Positions 8,483 to 16,553 of a stretch of 64,000 bases of DNA are shown here, piece by piece (position 1 is the stretch's first letter; every line of letters begins with the position of its first letter). This stretch comes from Emticicia sp037153985 (lineage in GTDB: Bacteria; Bacteroidota; Bacteroidia; Cytophagales; Spirosomataceae): contig NZ_JBBAYI010000001.1 in NCBI RefSeq assembly GCF_037153985.1, positions 620,001 through 684,000 on the forward strand, read 5' to 3'. Both the position numbers and the translations under genes were made by a program. The notes beneath the pieces are model-generated. The model was not told the origin of the DNA. It saw only the letters and a list, made by a program, of their open reading frames with translations, and made no database searches.

Positions 8483-9709
8483 ATGGAGCAAAGCAAAAAA
8501 TATATTTATTATTTCCTGTTTCTGAGTTTGTTGATGGCTGCTTGTGGGCAAGATAACCGTGTGCGTTCTAAAATTCCGCCTTCGCCTTTTCAGGTCGAAA
8601 GCGTAATGAACACTGCTGCTATCGATGCGCTTTCTGATGCTATCAGAAGTAACCCTAGCGTACCCGAAAACTACTTTAAACGTGCCCTTATTTTTTTAAA
8701 AATGGATAACACCGAACGGGCATTGGAAGATATTAACCGAGCCGACCAGCTCAAACAAAACACAGGTAAGTATTTATTTGTAAAGGCATTGGTGCTTCGG
8801 AAAATGAAAAAATACAACGAAGCGTTTTCATTCGCCCAAAGTGCCGAGATATTAAACGTCGATACCCCTGAACTTTATACGCTATTAGGAGACCTCTCAC
8901 AAAAGAGAAATGACTTGGCTAGTGCAGAGAAATATCTGGCAAAATCTTTACAAATTGCCCCTTTTGATGGGGAAACCTTTTTTTACAGAGGTACTTTAGC
9001 CGCCCGAAAAGGAGATACCCTCTCGGCTATTTCTCTGATGAACAAGGCAATAGAAATAAAGCCATCGTTTAAAGATGGATATTCTACCCTTACAGATGTA
9101 CTGAAAAATTACCGTATGTATGACTCAGCCCTTGTAGTTAACCGGAGTGCTATTGCTCAGTTTCCTAGCGATGCCGAATTTTGGGTTGAAAGAGGTCTGG
9201 TATTTTACAAATTTGGCCGTCTGGATAGCGCACTGGTTAATTATGAAAAAGCCGCGCAGGTTGATGCCAACAGAACGGATGTACTTCTATATTCAGCAGC
9301 TATTTATTTTCGTTGGAAGAGTTACGAAAAGGCCATTGAAAATTATGAAAAGGTGCTGGAAATTAAGCCAGAAACCCCTAAAATCAACTATTTTATGGGG
9401 CTGACCTACGAACAGCTTAACCAGATGGAAAAGGCAGAAGAAGCATTAAAAGAAGCTGTTGAGAAGAATCCAAATGATACACAGGCTATTTTGGCACTAA
9501 ACAGGGTATCAGGACGAATCAACTCAGGCATGGGCAACTATACGCCGCCTGCTACTCCGGCCCGTAAAACCCCTGCTACTACCAAACCAGCCGTTGCCCC
9601 AGAAGAGCCTCGAAAACTACTCGATACCTCAAGAGTAAGGGTAAATACCATAAAACCGAAAGAAAAAGTAAATATTAAAACCGATTCGATAAGAAAAATC
9701 AGGTTTTAA
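8483..9709 (+). CDS. TPR-repeat lipoprotein
   Basis: 408 residues. The N-terminus is a lipoprotein signal with lipobox LMAAC, so Cys21 is the likely lipidated residue. From about residue 45 to 340 there are eight or so tetratricopeptide-type helix pairs, recognisable by patterns such as AEKYLAKSLQIAPFDGETFF and YEKAIENYEKVLEIKPETP. A Pro/Thr/Ala-rich tail (about 350-375) and a basic end follow. TPR proteins bind other proteins; membrane-anchored forms in Bacteroidota often serve envelope or motility complexes, but the partner here is unknown. thrS starts 56 bp downstream with no terminator between, so read-through is possible. Confidence 0.85.
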   Translation: MEQSKKYIYYFLFLSLLMAACGQDNRVRSKIPPSPFQVESVMNTAAIDALSDAIRSNPSVPENYFKRALIFLKMDNTERALEDINRADQLKQNTGKYLFVKALVLRKMKKYNEAFSFAQSAEILNVDTPELYTLLGDLSQKRNDLASAEKYLAKSLQIAPFDGETFFYRGTLAARKGDTLSAISLMNKAIEIKPSFKDGYSTLTDVLKNYRMYDSALVVNRSAIAQFPSDAEFWVERGLVFYKFGRLDSALVNYEKAAQVDANRTDVLLYSAAIYFRWKSYEKAIENYEKVLEIKPETPKINYFMGLTYEQLNQMEKAEEALKEAVEKNPNDTQAILALNRVSGRINSGMGNYTPPATPARKTPATTKPAVAPEEPRKLLDTSRVRVNTIKPKEKVNIKTDSIRKIRF

Positions 9710-9765
9710 TGGAATTTAAGTTCAAAAATATTGATTATTAATTAAGAATAGTTTACCCAGTTGTT

Positions 9766-11715
9766 ATGATTAAAATTACATTACCGGACGGAAGCGTAAG
9801 AGAGTATCCCAAAGGAAGCTCGAGTTATGATGTCGCCTTATCCATCAGCGAGGGTTTGGCAAGAAACGTATTGGCCGCAAAAGTGAACGGAAAAGTTCAG
9901 GATGCCAATTTACCCATTGAAGAAGACTCAACCTTGCAACTTTTGACGTGGACGGATACGGACGGTAAATCGACATTCTGGCACTCATCGGCGCACTTGA
10001 TGGCCGAGGCACTCGAAGCACTTTATCCGGGTGTTAAATTCTGGGTTGGGCCTCCTGTGGAAAATGGGTTTTACTATGATGTCGACACCAACGGTGTAAG
10101 CATCTCGAACGATGATTTCAAGAAAATAGAAGATAAAATGTTGGAGTTGGCTCGTCAGAAAAACGACTACGAACGCATTCCGATGTCGAAAGCTGATGCC
10201 ATCAAATATTTTGAAGAAAAAGGAGATGAATACAAACTCGACCTTCTTGAAGGGCTAGAAGACGGTACTATTACCTTCTATCGTCAGGGAAACTTCACTG
10301 ATTTATGCCGCGGGCCACATATTCCTAATACGGGTTTCATCAAAGCCGCTAAAATCATGAATGTGGCTGGTGCCTATTTCAAGGGAGACCAGAACAACAA
10401 AATGTTAACCCGTATTTATGGGGTTACTTTCCCGAAACAAAAAGAACTGGACGAATACCTGCAATTTCTGGAAGAAGCTAAACGCCGTGACCACCGTAAA
10501 TTAGGTCAGGAACTTGAGCTATTTACTTTCTCGGAGAAAGTAGGCAAAGGTTTGCCATTATGGTTACCCAAAGGTGCTATGCTTCGTGAAAGACTGGAAA
10601 ACTTTTTGCGTAGAGCACAAGTGAAAGCAGGGTATCAGCAAGTAGTTACACCACATATCGGAGGTAAACAACTTTATATTACTTCAGGTCACTGGGAAAA
10701 ATACGGCAAAGATTCTTTCCAGCCAATTACAACCCCAGAAGAAGGTGAAGAATTCATGCTTAAACCTATGAATTGCCCTCACCACTGCGAAATATACCGC
10801 TCGCGCCCTAGAAGTTACCGCGAGTTACCTTTACGTCTGGCAGAGTTCGGTACGGTATACCGTTACGAACAAAGTGGTGAATTACATGGTTTAACACGTG
10901 TTCGCGGTTTTACTCAGGACGACGCACATATTTTCTGTCGTGAAGACCAAGTTGAAGATGAGTTTAAGAAGGTAATCGACCTTGTTTTATATGTTTTCAA
11001 GGCTTTAGGGTTTGATAATTATTCGGCTCAGGTATCGTTAAGAGACCCCGAAAATAAGACTAAATACTTTGGTACTGACGAAGCATGGGATAATGCAGAA
11101 AACGCAATCCGCCGTGCTGCTGCCGAAAAAGGGCTTACAACCGTTGAAGAACTTGGAGAAGCAGCTTTCTATGGCCCAAAACTTGATTTCATGGTGAAAG
11201 ATGCGCTAGGCCGTAAGTGGCAGCTAGGAACTATTCAGGTTGATTATCAGTTACCACAAAGATTTGAATTGGAATATGTAGGCTCTGACAACCAGAAGCA
11301 CCGCCCTGTGATGATTCACCGCGCACCATTTGGCTCGCTCGAACGCTTCATTGCAATTCTGATAGAAAATACGGCTGGTAATTTCCCTCTGTGGCTTTCA
11401 CCAGACCAGATAGCTATTTTACCTATCTCAGAAAAATATGAAGACTACGCCAACGATGTTTTCCTGACACTGCAAGAGCATGACATCAGAGGCTATGTTG
11501 ACCACCGAGATGAAAAAATAGGACGTAAAATTCGAGATGCGGAAGTACATAAATTACCCCTAATGCTTATTGTAGGCGACAAAGAAGCGCAAGAAGGGCA
11601 GGTATCTGTTCGCAGAAAAGGTGAAGGCGATTTAGGCTCTATGAGCATCGAGGAGTTTATTACCTATGCAAAGGCTGAGATAAATAAAAATATCCCTCAG
11701 TTTGGTCAAAAGTAA
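9766..11715 (+). CDS. thrS: Threonyl-tRNA synthetase
   Basis: 649-residue class II aminoacyl-tRNA synthetase charging tRNA-Thr. Order of parts: N-terminal TGS domain (1-62), editing domain with the HSSAH zinc-type motif near residue 73 and FTDLCRGPH near 180, catalytic core (about 245-540) with MNCPHHCEIY and a motif 2 arginine loop in FGTVYRYEQSGELHGLTRVR, then the C-terminal anticodon-binding domain. Full length and all regions are present. infC follows 135 bp downstream, the ancient thrS-infC arrangement. The ATG start gives the standard N-terminus MIKITLPDGS. Confidence 0.97.
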   Translation: MIKITLPDGSVREYPKGSSSYDVALSISEGLARNVLAAKVNGKVQDANLPIEEDSTLQLLTWTDTDGKSTFWHSSAHLMAEALEALYPGVKFWVGPPVENGFYYDVDTNGVSISNDDFKKIEDKMLELARQKNDYERIPMSKADAIKYFEEKGDEYKLDLLEGLEDGTITFYRQGNFTDLCRGPHIPNTGFIKAAKIMNVAGAYFKGDQNNKMLTRIYGVTFPKQKELDEYLQFLEEAKRRDHRKLGQELELFTFSEKVGKGLPLWLPKGAMLRERLENFLRRAQVKAGYQQVVTPHIGGKQLYITSGHWEKYGKDSFQPITTPEEGEEFMLKPMNCPHHCEIYRSRPRSYRELPLRLAEFGTVYRYEQSGELHGLTRVRGFTQDDAHIFCREDQVEDEFKKVIDLVLYVFKALGFDNYSAQVSLRDPENKTKYFGTDEAWDNAENAIRRAAAEKGLTTVEELGEAAFYGPKLDFMVKDALGRKWQLGTIQVDYQLPQRFELEYVGSDNQKHRPVMIHRAPFGSLERFIAILIENTAGNFPLWLSPDQIAILPISEKYEDYANDVFLTLQEHDIRGYVDHRDEKIGRKIRDAEVHKLPLMLIVGDKEAQEGQVSVRRKGEGDLGSMSIEEFITYAKAEINKNIPQFGQK

Positions 11716-11733
11716 GATATAGTAGTTCCTGAT

Positions 11734-11796
11734 AATAAAAACAAATGATAATCGTTACTAAATCATTTAAAAACTAACTTATTATTTGTTTTTATT
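11734..11796 (+). repeat. Inverted repeat in the thrS-infC intergenic region
   Basis: AATAAAAACAAAT (11734-11746) pairs perfectly with ATTTGTTTTTATT (11784-11796) across a 37-nt loop. AT-rich, so chance is not excluded, but a role in terminating thrS or in an infC leader structure is possible. Confidence 0.35.
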
Positions 11797-11850
11797 ATTT
11801 TTATTCATAATTTCGTAAAATTCAATTATTAGCAACCTTAAAATCGTTAA

Positions 11851-12414
11851 ATGGCACAACAACCATTAAATCGTAATTTCAAAAGACCAGTACAGAAAGA
11901 AGACGAGCATCGTATCAACCAAAGGATACGTGTACCGCAAGTAAGGTTAGTAGGAGACAACATTGAGCAAGGCATATATGAAACTTCTCAGGCACTTGCT
12001 ATGGCACAAGCACAAAGTCTCGACCTTGTTGAGATTGTACCGACTGCTAATCCACCAGTTTGTAGAATTGTAGACTATTCTAAGTTCAAGTATGACCAGA
12101 AGAAAAAGCAGAAAGAAATTAAAGCTAAAGCTGCCAAAACGGTCATTAAAGAAATTCGTTTCGGTCCACAAACTGATGACCATGACTTTAATTTCAAATT
12201 GAAACATGCAATCAGTTTCTTAAAAGAAAATGCCAAAGTGAAAGCCTATGTGCATTTCGTAGGTCGTCAGATTGTATTCAAAGACCAAGGAGCCGAACTT
12301 CTAAAACGTTTTATTGCTGGCCTTGATGAGTATGGCAAACCAGAAGGAGAATTAAAACTTGAGGGCAAACGTATGATTGTTTTCATTGCTCCTAAAACTT
12401 CTCAAAAGAAATAA
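11851..12414 (+). CDS. infC: Translation initiation factor IF-3
   Basis: 187-residue IF-3, which binds the 30S subunit and monitors start-codon selection. The N-domain contains RINQRIRVPQVRLVGD and DLVEIVPTANPPVCRIVDYSKF, the family signature around residue 60-75; the C-domain runs from KEIRFGPQTDDHDF to the end. The start codon is ATG, not the AUU used for autoregulation in Escherichia coli. In most bacteria rpmI and rplT follow directly; here a terminator and an opposite-strand gene follow instead. Confidence 0.96.
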   Translation: MAQQPLNRNFKRPVQKEDEHRINQRIRVPQVRLVGDNIEQGIYETSQALAMAQAQSLDLVEIVPTANPPVCRIVDYSKFKYDQKKKQKEIKAKAAKTVIKEIRFGPQTDDHDFNFKLKHAISFLKENAKVKAYVHFVGRQIVFKDQGAELLKRFIAGLDEYGKPEGELKLEGKRMIVFIAPKTSQKK

Positions 12415-12439
12415 CTTTCTGTTATCATATTAATGAGGA

Positions 12440-12471
12440 AGATGTATCAAGTAAATTGATACATCTTTTTT
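12440..12471 (+). terminator. Rho-independent terminator of infC
   Basis: 11-bp perfect stem AGATGTATCAA / TTGATACATCT with a 5-nt loop, followed by TTTTT. Confidence 0.88.
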
Positions 12472-12563
12472 GTTATAGCTTATCCTGAAAGTTATCAAGG
12501 TTATGTTTCTTTTGTCAATTTCATGTAATAACTTTTATGGGTTCCATAGCCACTCATCAGGCT

Positions 12564-13469
12564 TTATTTACTTATCTGAATACGCCAGTCAGTACCGCTG
12601 GCAATTTTATATGAATCAGCAAAACTACCCATATTAATGCCTAACGATACGTTCATTAAACTATTCAGGTATAGCAAGTTTTCACCCTCCTTTACATCTC
12701 CGAAAGTGTGTTCATAAGGCATTGTACCTTCAAAAACCAAAGTTTCTTTGTTAAATATTTTAACGTTTAGCTTATCACCGAATTTAGCTCCAAGGCCTTC
12801 AAATGTCTTATTATCAATATTTGTCCAGACATTACCATACTGAATATCCAGAATAGGAATTCCTCCTACCACCTGATTATTCTCATATTTAGCCTTTGGG
12901 TAGCTCAGCATGACTAACTGATTATTGGGTATTTTACTCCCTACTTCATCAAAAGTAATCATACCTGAGGCTAGTTTAGCCCCTGAATAAGCAAATACAT
13001 CACGCCCATGAAAAGTGTAAGAACCCTGTGAATTAGGCAGGCGATTTGCCCCTGAAATCTCTCTTACTTCGTCTACCCCTTCGCTTTCAGCTACGAGCGT
13101 AAATAAACCATTATCAGGGCCAACATAATAATGATTAGCTTTTGTTTTTAATACTATTGATTTTCGTTCAGTACCAACGCCAGGGTCTATTACACACACA
13201 AATACAGTCCCTTCGGCCCAGTAAGGGGCCGTTTGTTGTAAACGATAAGCCCCTTCCCATATATTATAGGCAGGTATTTCGTGGGTCAGGTCATGCACTT
13301 GTAACTCAGGCGCAAGTTTTAAGGCAACGCCTTTCATGGCTGCAACTGCACCATCTTTCATACCAAAGTCGGTTATCAGAACTAAAGCAGATTTTGGTTT
13401 ATGACACGACACATAAAATACTGACAAAGAGGCAGCTAATAACAGATGATATATTTTTTTGCGTAACAT
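12564..13469 (-). CDS. Exported SAM-hydroxide adenosyltransferase family protein
   Basis: 301 residues of the DUF62 / SAM-hydroxide adenosyltransferase family, relatives of fluorinase and chlorinase that in characterised members split SAM to adenosine and methionine with hydroxide. The Asp/Arg/His triad expected for the hydrolases appears as Asp95 and Arg102 (in VIDPGVGTER) and His154 (in TFHGRD). The N-terminal ITDFGMKDG is also typical. Unusually it begins with a hydrophobic signal and a lipobox-like YVSC (Cys22), predicting a lipoprotein outside the cytoplasm, where SAM is not expected. It is transcribed alone, divergent from leuS. The family is clear; the substrate outside the cell membrane is not. 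Confidence 0.85.
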   Translation of the reverse strand: MLRKKIYHLLLAASLSVFYVSCHKPKSALVLITDFGMKDGAVAAMKGVALKLAPELQVHDLTHEIPAYNIWEGAYRLQQTAPYWAEGTVFVCVIDPGVGTERKSIVLKTKANHYYVGPDNGLFTLVAESEGVDEVREISGANRLPNSQGSYTFHGRDVFAYSGAKLASGMITFDEVGSKIPNNQLVMLSYPKAKYENNQVVGGIPILDIQYGNVWTNIDNKTFEGLGAKFGDKLNVKIFNKETLVFEGTMPYEHTFGDVKEGENLLYLNSLMNVSLGINMGSFADSYKIASGTDWRIQISK

Positions 13470-13570
13470 AACAGACAGATAGTTAAGGTATCTTAAAAGT
13501 TATTGAACCAAAAGGATAAGTTTTAGGGATAATCTTTGGCAAGATTAATAATTTTACGGGCTTAAAATAC

Positions 13571-13578
13571 TATTTTTG
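13571..13578 (+). promoter_or_regulatory. -7 element of leuS
   Basis: TATTTTTG within ACTATTTTTGCAAA, a 14-mer also present upstream of lepA (60020-60033). No convincing -33 box. It rules out translation starts upstream of about 13580. Confidence 0.5.
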
Positions 13579-13626
13579 CAAAAATTTTCACTCAATCACA
13601 TAATAACATACTTATCAAAATATTTT

Positions 13627-16425
13627 ATGTCGGAGTTTAATCATCGGGAGATAGACAAGAAATGGCAACAATTCTGGGAAGAAAACAAAACTTATCAGGT
13701 AGAAATTGACCATTCAAAGCCTAAGTTTTATGTATTAGACATGTTTCCTTACCCTTCGGGCGCAGGTTTGCATGTGGGGCATCCGCTCGGCTATATTGCC
13801 AGCGACATCTATTCAAGATACAAAAGACTCAAAGGGTATAATGTTCTTCATCCGATGGGATTTGACTCTTTCGGTTTACCTGCCGAACAGTATGCAATTC
13901 AGACAGGGCAGCATCCTGCCATTACTACTGAAGCTAATATAAAAACATATATCAGCCAGTTAAAGAAAATAGGGTTTAGTTATGATTGGAGCCGAGAAGT
14001 GCGTACTTCTGACCCAAAATATTATAAATGGACCCAGTGGATTTTTATGGAGCTTTTCAGAAGCTGGTACAATAAAGATGCCGACAAAGCAGAACCCATT
14101 GAAACACTTTACGAAAAGTTTGCTCAAAATGGTACAAAAGGTATTAATGCTGCCTGCGATGAAGATGTAATTTCATTCTCGACTGACGAATGGAAGGCAT
14201 TCAGCGAAACAGAGAAATATCGTATCTCATTAAAATATAGGCTAACTTACCTTTCTGAGGCAATCGTGAATTTTTGTCCTGCCTTAGGAATGGTGTTGTC
14301 GAACGATGAAGTAAAAGATGGAGTATCAGAACGAGGGGGGTATCCGGTAATACAGAAAAAAATGCAGCAATGGATGATGCGTATTACAGCCTATGCTGAC
14401 CGTCTGATTACTGGTCTGGACACTATTGACTGGTCAGACTCCCTTAAAGAACAGCAACGTAACTGGATTGGCCGTTCGGTTGGCGCTATGGTTAAATTTG
14501 CCGTAGAAAATAAACCAGAAACACTCATAGAGGTATTTACCACACGTGTTGATACTATTTACGGAGTTTCTTTCATGGTGCTGGCTCCTGAACACGAATT
14601 AGTAGCGCAACTAACTACCCCAGAGCAAAAGGAAAGTATTGATAACTATATTACTGAAACACAGAAACGTTCGGAACTTGACCGTATGTCGGATGTAAAG
14701 AAGGTTTCAGGAGCATTTACAGGCAGCTACTGTATTAACCCATTTAGCGGCGAAAAAGTACCTATCTGGATTGCCGATTATGTGCTGGCTGGTTATGGAA
14801 CTGGTGCCGTCATGGGTGTGCCTTCAGGTGACCAACGCGACTGGAATTTTGCTACTCATTTCAGTTTGCCAATTGTGCAGATTCTTGACTCACAACAAGA
14901 TATTGACAAACAGGCCGATGCCACCAAAGAAGGAAAATATATTAACTCAGGGATTATCAATGGATTGGCTTATAAAGAAGCTACTCAGAAATTAATTGAT
15001 GTACTCGAGGAAAAAGGGATTGGCAAAGGCAAAGTTAATTATCGTTTGCGCGATGCAGTATTTGCCCGCCAACGATACTGGGGCGAACCCGTTCCGGTAT
15101 ATTTTAAAGCCGAAGCTGGCGAAGAACCACTTCCTTACCTGATTGATGATAAAGACTTACCTCTGGTATTACCAGAAATTGATAAATACCTACCAACAGC
15201 CGACGGCGAACCACCTCTAGGGCGTGCCGAAGGCTGGAATTATAACGGAAATCCTTATGAGTTAAGTACCATGCCCGGTTGGGCTGGTAGTAGCTGGTAT
15301 TGGTACAGGTATATGGATGCCCACAACGAAAACGCCTTTGCTTCAAAAGAAGCTATTGATTATTGGCAGAATGTAGACTTATATCTGGGTGGTACCGAAC
15401 ACGCAACCGGACATCTCTTGTATAGCCGTTTCTGGAACAAATTCCTGAAAGACAGAGGGCATGTGCCTCATGAAGAATATGCATTGAAACTGATAAATCA
15501 AGGGATGATACAGGGGCGTTCGAGTTTTGTGTATCGCTTGAAAGAGGCAGATAAAATTACGTTTGTTTCGCACGGACTAAAAGACCAATACGACGTTACT
15601 AAATTACACGTAGATGTAAATATAGTAGAAAACGATATTCTTGACATCGAGAAATTTAAAGCAACTCGTAACGATATTGGTGATGACCCACAATTTATTT
15701 TAGAAGATGGTGTGTATCGTTGTGGCTCAGAAGTAGAGAAGATGTCGAAATCTAAATTCAATGTCGTAAATCCTGATGATATTGTTGAACGATATGGAGC
15801 CGACACCTTCAGACTTTATGAGATGTTTCTGGGGCCTTTGACCGAAAGTAAACCGTGGGATACACGTGGTATTGAAGGAACCTACCGTTTTATTCGTAAA
15901 CTGTGGCGTTTATTCTTCGACCAGAATGGCAAGTCGATTGTGACAGAGGCAGAACCTGATAAAGCTGAACTAAAAGCATTGCATAAGGCCATCAAGAAGG
16001 TATCAGAAGATGTAGAGAACTTCTCTTTTAACACTTCTGTAAGTACCTTTATGATTTGTGTGAACGAATTATCTGACTTGAAATGCTCTAAAAAAGCGAT
16101 TCTTGAACAACTAGTAATTATTTTATCGCCTTATACACCTCATATTTCAGAAGAATTGTGGGAGATACTAGGCCATGAAAAAGGCACAATTACCAAACAG
16201 GCTTATCCTGTATTTGAAGCAAAATATCTGGTAGAAGATTCTTTCGAGTACCCGATTCAGATTAACGGAAAGGTACGTACTTCGATTTCTTTCCCTGCCA
16301 ACATGAGCAAAGAAGATATCGAGAAAGCCGTTTTAAGTAACGAAAATGTACTGAAATGGCTTGAAGGAAATGCCCCTAAAAAACTAATTGTAGTACCTAA
16401 AAGAATTGTAAACGTAGTTATTTAA
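13627..16425 (+). CDS. leuS: Leucyl-tRNA synthetase
   Basis: 932-residue class I synthetase charging tRNA-Leu. The frame is open further upstream, but ATG 13627 gives the family N-terminus MSEFNHREIDKKWQ, and an upstream start would fall inside the -7 element. The HIGH-type motif is HVGHPLGY (about residue 49), the CP1 editing domain carries TRVDTIYG and GVPSGDQRDW, and the KMSKS motif is EKMSKSKFN near residue 704. Before KMSKS there is an extra segment of about 60 residues (HGLKDQYDVTKLHVDVN) that I associate with Bacteroidota LeuS. Anticodon-binding and C-terminal domains follow. Monocistronic, with a strong terminator. Confidence 0.97.
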   Translation: MSEFNHREIDKKWQQFWEENKTYQVEIDHSKPKFYVLDMFPYPSGAGLHVGHPLGYIASDIYSRYKRLKGYNVLHPMGFDSFGLPAEQYAIQTGQHPAITTEANIKTYISQLKKIGFSYDWSREVRTSDPKYYKWTQWIFMELFRSWYNKDADKAEPIETLYEKFAQNGTKGINAACDEDVISFSTDEWKAFSETEKYRISLKYRLTYLSEAIVNFCPALGMVLSNDEVKDGVSERGGYPVIQKKMQQWMMRITAYADRLITGLDTIDWSDSLKEQQRNWIGRSVGAMVKFAVENKPETLIEVFTTRVDTIYGVSFMVLAPEHELVAQLTTPEQKESIDNYITETQKRSELDRMSDVKKVSGAFTGSYCINPFSGEKVPIWIADYVLAGYGTGAVMGVPSGDQRDWNFATHFSLPIVQILDSQQDIDKQADATKEGKYINSGIINGLAYKEATQKLIDVLEEKGIGKGKVNYRLRDAVFARQRYWGEPVPVYFKAEAGEEPLPYLIDDKDLPLVLPEIDKYLPTADGEPPLGRAEGWNYNGNPYELSTMPGWAGSSWYWYRYMDAHNENAFASKEAIDYWQNVDLYLGGTEHATGHLLYSRFWNKFLKDRGHVPHEEYALKLINQGMIQGRSSFVYRLKEADKITFVSHGLKDQYDVTKLHVDVNIVENDILDIEKFKATRNDIGDDPQFILEDGVYRCGSEVEKMSKSKFNVVNPDDIVERYGADTFRLYEMFLGPLTESKPWDTRGIEGTYRFIRKLWRLFFDQNGKSIVTEAEPDKAELKALHKAIKKVSEDVENFSFNTSVSTFMICVNELSDLKCSKKAILEQLVIILSPYTPHISEELWEILGHEKGTITKQAYPVFEAKYLVEDSFEYPIQINGKVRTSISFPANMSKEDIEKAVLSNENVLKWLEGNAPKKLIVVPKRIVNVVI

Positions 16426-16451
16426 GACTTCGGTTATAAAGTATACATAAC

Positions 16452-16484
16452 AAAAAACTCTTCTGAAAATCAGAAGAGTTTTTT
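16452..16484. terminator. Bidirectional terminator, leuS and the PIG-L gene
   Basis: 15-bp perfect stem with AAA loop; A6 on the left and T6 on the right let it work for both convergent genes. Confidence 0.9.
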
Positions 16485-16553
16485 GTTTAAAGCCTGTTTA
16501 CATTAAAAGGAATTTTAAAATAAGGCTAAGTATATTTGATTAGTATTAGCTAT

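Noticed and set aside
13142..13471. 109-codon plus-strand frame
   Set aside because: Antisense to the exported SAM-family gene, which has an intact Asp/Arg/His triad.
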